Assembly (NCBI GenBank): GCA_036381495.1 | Contig: DASVCS010000096.1 | Span: forward strand, 1 to 53,937 | DNA: 53,937 nt | DNA from: DASVCS01 sp036381495 | Lineage (GTDB): Bacteria > Gemmatimonadota > Gemmatimonadetes > Longimicrobiales > RSA9 | Direction: 5' to 3' | Part shown: positions 50,418 through 53,937 of the stretch, in pieces | Position numbering within the stretch: position 1 is the first letter of the stretch | How the letters are laid out: every line of letters begins with the position of its first letter | The notes under the pieces: model-generated | Databases searched by the model: none | What the model was told of the DNA's origin: nothing | Seen by the model: the letters and a program-made list of their open reading frames with translations, nothing else | Made by a program: the position numbers and the translations under genes

Positions 50418-51808
50418 GCGAGGCGCTCGCCGGGCCGTACGCCGTCCGCCGGGCGCGGGTGCTGGAGGCGCTGGGCGATCGGGCGGCGATGATCCTCCCC
50501 GCGGCGCCCGAGCTGCGCGCGGGTTCGGACGTCGATCTGCGCTATCGGCCCGATGCGGATCTGTATTATCTGACCGGCTACCCGGAGCCGGAGGCCGTGG
50601 CGGTGCTGCACCCGGAGAGCGGCGCCGGCCGCTACACGCTCTTCGTCCGCCCCCGCGATGCGGAGCAGGAACTCTGGACCGGGGTTCGCGGCGGCCCCGA
50701 AGCGGCCCGGGAGCGATTCGGCGCGGATGCGGCGTTCCCGATCGGGGAGCTGAGCCAGCGGCTCGCCGGGCTGGTCGCGCCGGCGGATGTACTGTATTTC
50801 CGGCTCGGGACGGGCCGCCACACGGTCGAGCGCCTGGTGCGGGAGACGGTGGTGCGCGCCCGTCACGCGCGCCAGCGGAGCGGCCGCGGTCCGCGAGCGC
50901 TGATCGATCCGGGCGCGCTCCTCGACGAGATGCGGCTGATCAAGGATGACCACGAACTCGCGCTCATGCGCGAGGCCGCGCGGATCAGCGTCGAGGCGTT
51001 CCGCGAGGCCGCCTGCGCCGTTCGGCCCGGCGCAGGCGAGTGGGCGGTCGAGGCCGCGCTCGAGGCGGGTTTCCGCCGGCGCGGCGCGGATGGCCCCGCC
51101 TTCCCGTCGATCGTCGCGGCCGGCGCCAACGCGACCGTGCTCCACTACATCGAGAACGGGGAGACGCTGCCCGCGGGCACGCTCCTGCTGGTCGATGCCG
51201 GCGCGCGGTTCCGGATGTACAACGCCGACATCTCCCGGACCTTCCCCGTATCCGGCCGATTCACTCCCGGACAGCGCGCGCTCTACGAGGCCGTGCGCGC
51301 CGCGAAGGATGCGGCGACCGCCATCATCCGCCCCGGCGTCGAGTTGCGCGAGGTGCACCGGACCGCGCGCCGGGTCCTCATGGCCGCGCTGCTCGATCAC
51401 GGGCTCCTCGAAGGCGACCTCGATGCACTCATCGCGGCCGCGGACGAGGCGGACGCCCGCGCGGCGAGCACGGCCGCCGGGCGCGGCCGAGGCGCGGCCG
51501 GCGAGAAGAAGGAGCAAGCGTACAAGCGCTTCTTCCCCCACGGCACGTCGCACTGGCTCGGGCTCGACGTGCACGACGTGGGTGACCGCATCGTCGACGG
51601 CAAGCAGCGGCGCCTCGCGCCCGGCATGGTACTCACCGTCGAGCCCGGACTCTACATCGCACCCTCGTGCGAGGCGGCGCCCGCCGAACTGCGCGGCGTC
51701 GGGATCCGCATCGAAGACGACGTCGCCGTGACCGCCGACGGACACGAGGTCCTGACTGCGGCGCTTCCGACCGCGCCAGAGGAGATCGAGGCGCTGGTTG
51801 CGGGTTAG
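50414..51808 (+). CDS. pepP: Xaa-Pro aminopeptidase
   Basis: Dinuclear-metal M24B enzyme that removes residues before proline. The 464-residue protein has the N-terminal aminopeptidase-P domain (RRARVLEALGDRAAMILPAA, DADLYYLTGYPEPEAVAVL). The pita-bread catalytic domain carries the five ligands: LLVDAGARF, YNADISRTFP, FPHGTSHWLGLDVHD, VLTVEPGLYI, GIRIEDDVAV. A charged insertion (AASTAAGRGRGAAGEKKEQA) precedes the catalytic HGTSH. The start GTG overlaps the Nfu-N stop. Its stop codon is inside a GGGTTAGGGCTAGGG motif. Confidence 0.93.
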   Translation: MSEALAGPYAVRRARVLEALGDRAAMILPAAPELRAGSDVDLRYRPDADLYYLTGYPEPEAVAVLHPESGAGRYTLFVRPRDAEQELWTGVRGGPEAARERFGADAAFPIGELSQRLAGLVAPADVLYFRLGTGRHTVERLVRETVVRARHARQRSGRGPRALIDPGALLDEMRLIKDDHELALMREAARISVEAFREAACAVRPGAGEWAVEAALEAGFRRRGADGPAFPSIVAAGANATVLHYIENGETLPAGTLLLVDAGARFRMYNADISRTFPVSGRFTPGQRALYEAVRAAKDAATAIIRPGVELREVHRTARRVLMAALLDHGLLEGDLDALIAAADEADARAASTAAGRGRGAAGEKKEQAYKRFFPHGTSHWLGLDVHDVGDRIVDGKQRRLAPGMVLTVEPGLYIAPSCEAAPAELRGVGIRIEDDVAVTADGHEVLTAALPTAPEEIEALVAG

Positions 51809-51929
51809 GGCTAGGGAGGGGAACGGCCGGGAGCGGGAGCGGGAACGTCTACGTTTACGTTTACGGGATGGCGGGCGGCCGGGAACGGGATGCGGGCCGC
51901 GCACGCGCACGCGCTCGCGCTCGCGCACG
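51802..51929 (+). repeat. composite hexanucleotide repeat between convergent genes (locus 3)
   Basis: The modules start at the pepP stop codon. A quadruplex-type GGGTTAGGGCTAGGGAGGGG (51802-51821) is followed by GGGAGC twice and GGGAAC (51829-51846), then GTCTAC plus GTTTAC twice (51847-51864). A GGGAAC-like segment comes next, then alternating GCGCAC/GCGCTC units (51898-51929). Order and orientation relative to the stop codon match the RDD locus. Confidence 0.85.
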
Positions 51930-51976
51930 GGAAGGGGCGCGGCGGAGGGCGGAAGGCCCGGGCGGTACGACCCGGT

Positions 51977-52513
51977 TCACGGCGCGCGCCGGCCGGGTGT
52001 GCGGGGGCGCGCACTCCATTCGACGTAGCGCGCGACCAGCGCCTCGGCCCGGCGGTTCACTCCTCGCTCCGTCACGGGGCGGCCATCTCGCCACTGTTCG
52101 TAATGGACGGCCTCGTGGGCGAGGTCGTGCAGGAGCCGGACGACCGAATCGGGGGGCTCGAGACCGTATCGCCGCTCGAGCACATCCACCTTTCCCGCGC
52201 CCACGAAGATCCGCACCACATCGCCCGGCGCGTAATCCGCCGGTGGGATCATGAACACCGCCCAGCCGGCCGCGCCCTCGTGTCCCATCACCGTCGCGTG
52301 CGGGACGACCGTCACACGGACCGGGTGACGGAATCGTAGCTCGCGCCGCAACCAGCGCGCGAAGCTCTTGAGCGCGGCGCGGACGTCGACGCGCACGCCC
52401 GGATAGAACCGGAGCCGGAGCCCGGGAGCGCCCGTCGGAATCCGCCGCCGCTCGAGCGCCCGGTGCGGCCGTCCGCACCGTCGCAGGAAATTCGGAGTTC
52501 CGTCGTTCGCCAC
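51977..52513 (-). CDS. small HEXXH-motif protein, putative metallopeptidase
   Basis: A 178-residue protein of mixed alpha/beta character with no signal. Near the C-terminus LLHDLAHEAVHYEQWRDGRP contains HEXXH and a following acidic/aromatic run, and VARYVEWSARP could supply further ligands. The GTG 52513 start has a G-rich site, and sequence upstream is basic and non-homologous in character. Not the same family as the HEXXH protein after comEC, although both are small and soluble. Activity untested. Confidence 0.6.
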   Translation of the reverse strand: MANDGTPNFLRRCGRPHRALERRRIPTGAPGLRLRFYPGVRVDVRAALKSFARWLRRELRFRHPVRVTVVPHATVMGHEGAAGWAVFMIPPADYAPGDVVRIFVGAGKVDVLERRYGLEPPDSVVRLLHDLAHEAVHYEQWRDGRPVTERGVNRRAEALVARYVEWSARPRTPGRRAP

Positions 52514-52604
52514 TCGATCCCCGGAATTTCGCGTTCTTCTGTCGCATTCGGGCAAACGTCGCGCCACGGGCGCGGCGTGCGTGTGCGGAATCGTATGTTT
52601 GTAC

Positions 52605-52632
52605 TTGTTCTCGACGCGGATGGTGTTACTTT
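52605..52632 (+). promoter_or_regulatory. possible promoter of the histidine kinase gene
   Basis: TTGTTC (52605-52610), a 16-bp spacer and TACTTT (52627-52632) lie in the AT-richer divergent gap about 67 bp before the kinase ATG. The match is moderate. Confidence 0.3.
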
Positions 52633-52698
52633 GAGGGCGGCTTCCCGACAAAGTTTGCGGAACTGGGGACCAGGGGCGTCCAGGTGGAACGCAGCGAA

Positions 52699-53937
52699 AT
52701 GCGCGGCGTGACGCGAACAGCATCCGCATGGCGGACGGCGGGCTCGTCGTCGATCCTTCGGGATCCTCGGCGGTTGGCTGCGTTGCGGCAGCTCGCGTTG
52801 TTGGACACGCCGGCGGAGGAGGCGTTCGATCGGTTGACGCGGCTGGCGGCGCGGATCCTGAGGGCGCCGGTTTCGCTGGTTTCGCTGGTCGATGCGGACC
52901 GGCAGTTCGTGAAGAGTGCGGTGGGTCTGCCGGAGCCGCTGTCGTCGGCGCGCGAGATGCCGCTGACGCATTCCTTCTGTCATCGCACGATCGAGTTGGG
53001 CGCGCCGCTCGTCATCGAGGATGCGCGGCGGCATCCGGAGTTCTGTGATCATCCCGCGGTTCGACTGAGGGTGGTGTCGTACGCCGGGATTCCGCTGTTC
53101 AGTTCGGACGGTTACGCGTTGGGGACGTTGTGCGTGGTGGACAGCCGGCCGCGTTCGTGGAACACGGAGGGGTTCGAGCTGCTCGGGGATCTGGCCGCGT
53201 CGGTGATGACGGAGATCGAGTTGCGGCGGGCGCTCCGGCGGGCGGAGCAGGGTCAGGCGGAGGCGCGGCGGGAGCGGAGCGAGCGGTTGGCGGTGCTCGA
53301 GCGGATCGCGGAGGGCGCGGTGGCGCTGGACCGCAATTTACGGATCACGTTCGCGAACCCGGCGGCGGAGCGGCTGCTGGGTCGAAGCCGCGCGGAGCTG
53401 GTGGGGCTCGGGATCGCGGAGGTGTTGCCGGAGGTGGCGCTGGCCGGCCGTTACGACGCGTTGAGCGGTGCGCTCACGGGGGGGACGCCGGTGCACTTCG
53501 ATCTCCAGCCGCGGGCACAAACGTGGATCGAGGTCCACGTGTATCCGTCGGAGAGCGGGCTGTGGGTGTATCTGCGGGACATCAGTGAGCAGCGGCGGAC
53601 GGAGGCGGCGCTGCGTTCGAGCGAGGAGCGGCTCCAGCAGTCGCAGCGGTTGGAAGCGGTGGGGCGGCTGGCCGGAGGGATCGCCCACGACTTCAACAAC
53701 GTCCTGATGGTGATCCGCGGGCATGCGGAGCTGATGTTGGAGGCGCTGGAAGCGGAGGATCCGCTCACGGAGGAGCTGATCGAGATCCGGGAGGCTGCGG
53801 AGCGGGCGGCGGGGTTGACGCGGCAGTTGCTGGCGTTCAGTCGGCGGCAGGTGTTGCAGCCGAAGGTGGTGGATCTGCGGGAGGTGGTGGAGGGGATGGA
53901 GAAGATGCTGAGGCGGTTGTTGGGCGAGGATGTGACG
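52699..53937 (+). CDS. GAF-PAS hybrid sensor histidine kinase (3' end outside window)
   Basis: The frame is open to the right edge, giving at least 413 residues. A GAF domain (about 40-175: LLDTPAEEAFDRLTRLAARI, SFCHRTIELGAPLVIEDARR, SYAGIPLFSSDGYALGTLCV) is followed by a coiled linker (EARRERSERLAVLERIAEGA) and a PAS domain (about 198-300: LDRNLRITFANPAAERLLGR). The dimerisation domain carries the phospho-acceptor H330 in GGIAHDFNNVLMVIRGHAEL. The HDFNN form is typical of hybrid kinases with a C-terminal receiver. The ATPase part lies beyond the window. Start codon 52699 is tentative; GTG 52684 is in frame. Confidence 0.85.
   Translation, partial: MRGVTRTASAWRTAGSSSILRDPRRLAALRQLALLDTPAEEAFDRLTRLAARILRAPVSLVSLVDADRQFVKSAVGLPEPLSSAREMPLTHSFCHRTIELGAPLVIEDARRHPEFCDHPAVRLRVVSYAGIPLFSSDGYALGTLCVVDSRPRSWNTEGFELLGDLAASVMTEIELRRALRRAEQGQAEARRERSERLAVLERIAEGAVALDRNLRITFANPAAERLLGRSRAELVGLGIAEVLPEVALAGRYDALSGALTGGTPVHFDLQPRAQTWIEVHVYPSESGLWVYLRDISEQRRTEAALRSSEERLQQSQRLEAVGRLAGGIAHDFNNVLMVIRGHAELMLEALEAEDPLTEELIEIREAAERAAGLTRQLLAFSRRQVLQPKVVDLREVVEGMEKMLRRLLGEDVT

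Noticed and set aside
21551..51929. Tandem short repeats considered as CRISPR arrays
   Set aside because: Units are 6 bp with no unique spacers, and there are no cas genes.

Overview
This is a 54-kb, very GC-rich chromosomal window with dense coding, mostly housekeeping genes, many short lipoproteins and secreted proteins, and frequent ATGA/GTGA/TGATG stop-start overlaps. GC content was judged by eye, not computed. The mix is a PorV-like outer-membrane protein, a bacterial Ku, ThyX, an archaeal-type phosphoglycerate mutase, an archaemetzincin, an ANTAR response regulator and two ECF-sigma/anti-sigma pairs. Together with high GC and a Gram-negative envelope, this suggests Gemmatimonadota or a similar soil/sediment phylum. 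That placement is an inference, since no rRNA gene is present. I saw no tRNA, rRNA, CRISPR array, prophage or insertion sequence.

Layout. 1-12 kb: UMF1-like permease, mazG and alr (divergent), a lipoprotein/outer-membrane protein pair, miaB, comEC, fbp. 12-13 kb: an HEXXH-type lipoprotein and a cupredoxin lipoprotein diverge from a region with three phased palindromes. 13-20 kb: a minus-strand block for purine/pyridine salvage (adenosine deaminase, 5'-nucleotidase C-domain lipoprotein, nicotinate phosphoribosyltransferase), two transporters and Ku. 20-25 kb: fabI, two small paralogous proteins, and a tightly coupled minus operon of L,D-transpeptidase, response regulator, Ser/Thr-kinase-like protein and L,D-transpeptidase. 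25-36 kb: apgM, TPR protein, an M16 peptidase pair, Nudix hydrolase, ECF sigma and anti-sigma, holA, SPOR protein, ANTAR regulator, archaemetzincin. 36-39 kb: an isolated 59-codon gene with its own strong terminator, a lipoprotein, and an FAD oxidoreductase. 39-45 kb: RDD protein, ECF sigma/anti-sigma/PDZ operon, PAP2 phosphatase, small proteins. 45-54 kb: thrC with a structured leader, DksA-like protein, thyX, a Nfu-N protein coupled to Xaa-Pro aminopeptidase, a small HEXXH protein, and a GAF-PAS histidine kinase cut by the window end.

The most unusual material lies between genes. (i) Convergent intergenic regions near 21.6, 39.4 and 51.9 kb carry a composite of hexanucleotide repeats. Each includes a G3N3-type quadruplex motif on the sense strand of one flanking gene, at or just after its stop codon. 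The last two loci share the same modules in the same order. (ii) A roughly 88-bp element sits directly at the stop codons of add and thyX, 36 kb apart, with a conserved 7-bp stem and an inner hairpin that varies in sequence but keeps pairing. (iii) Three similar palindromes spaced 22-23 bp apart lie next to the cupredoxin promoter. (iv) A 59-codon gene with a near-perfect ribosome binding site and intrinsic terminator encodes a peptide I do not recognise. (v) Three small proteins (two in tandem near 21 kb, one near 44.7 kb) look like one undescribed family.
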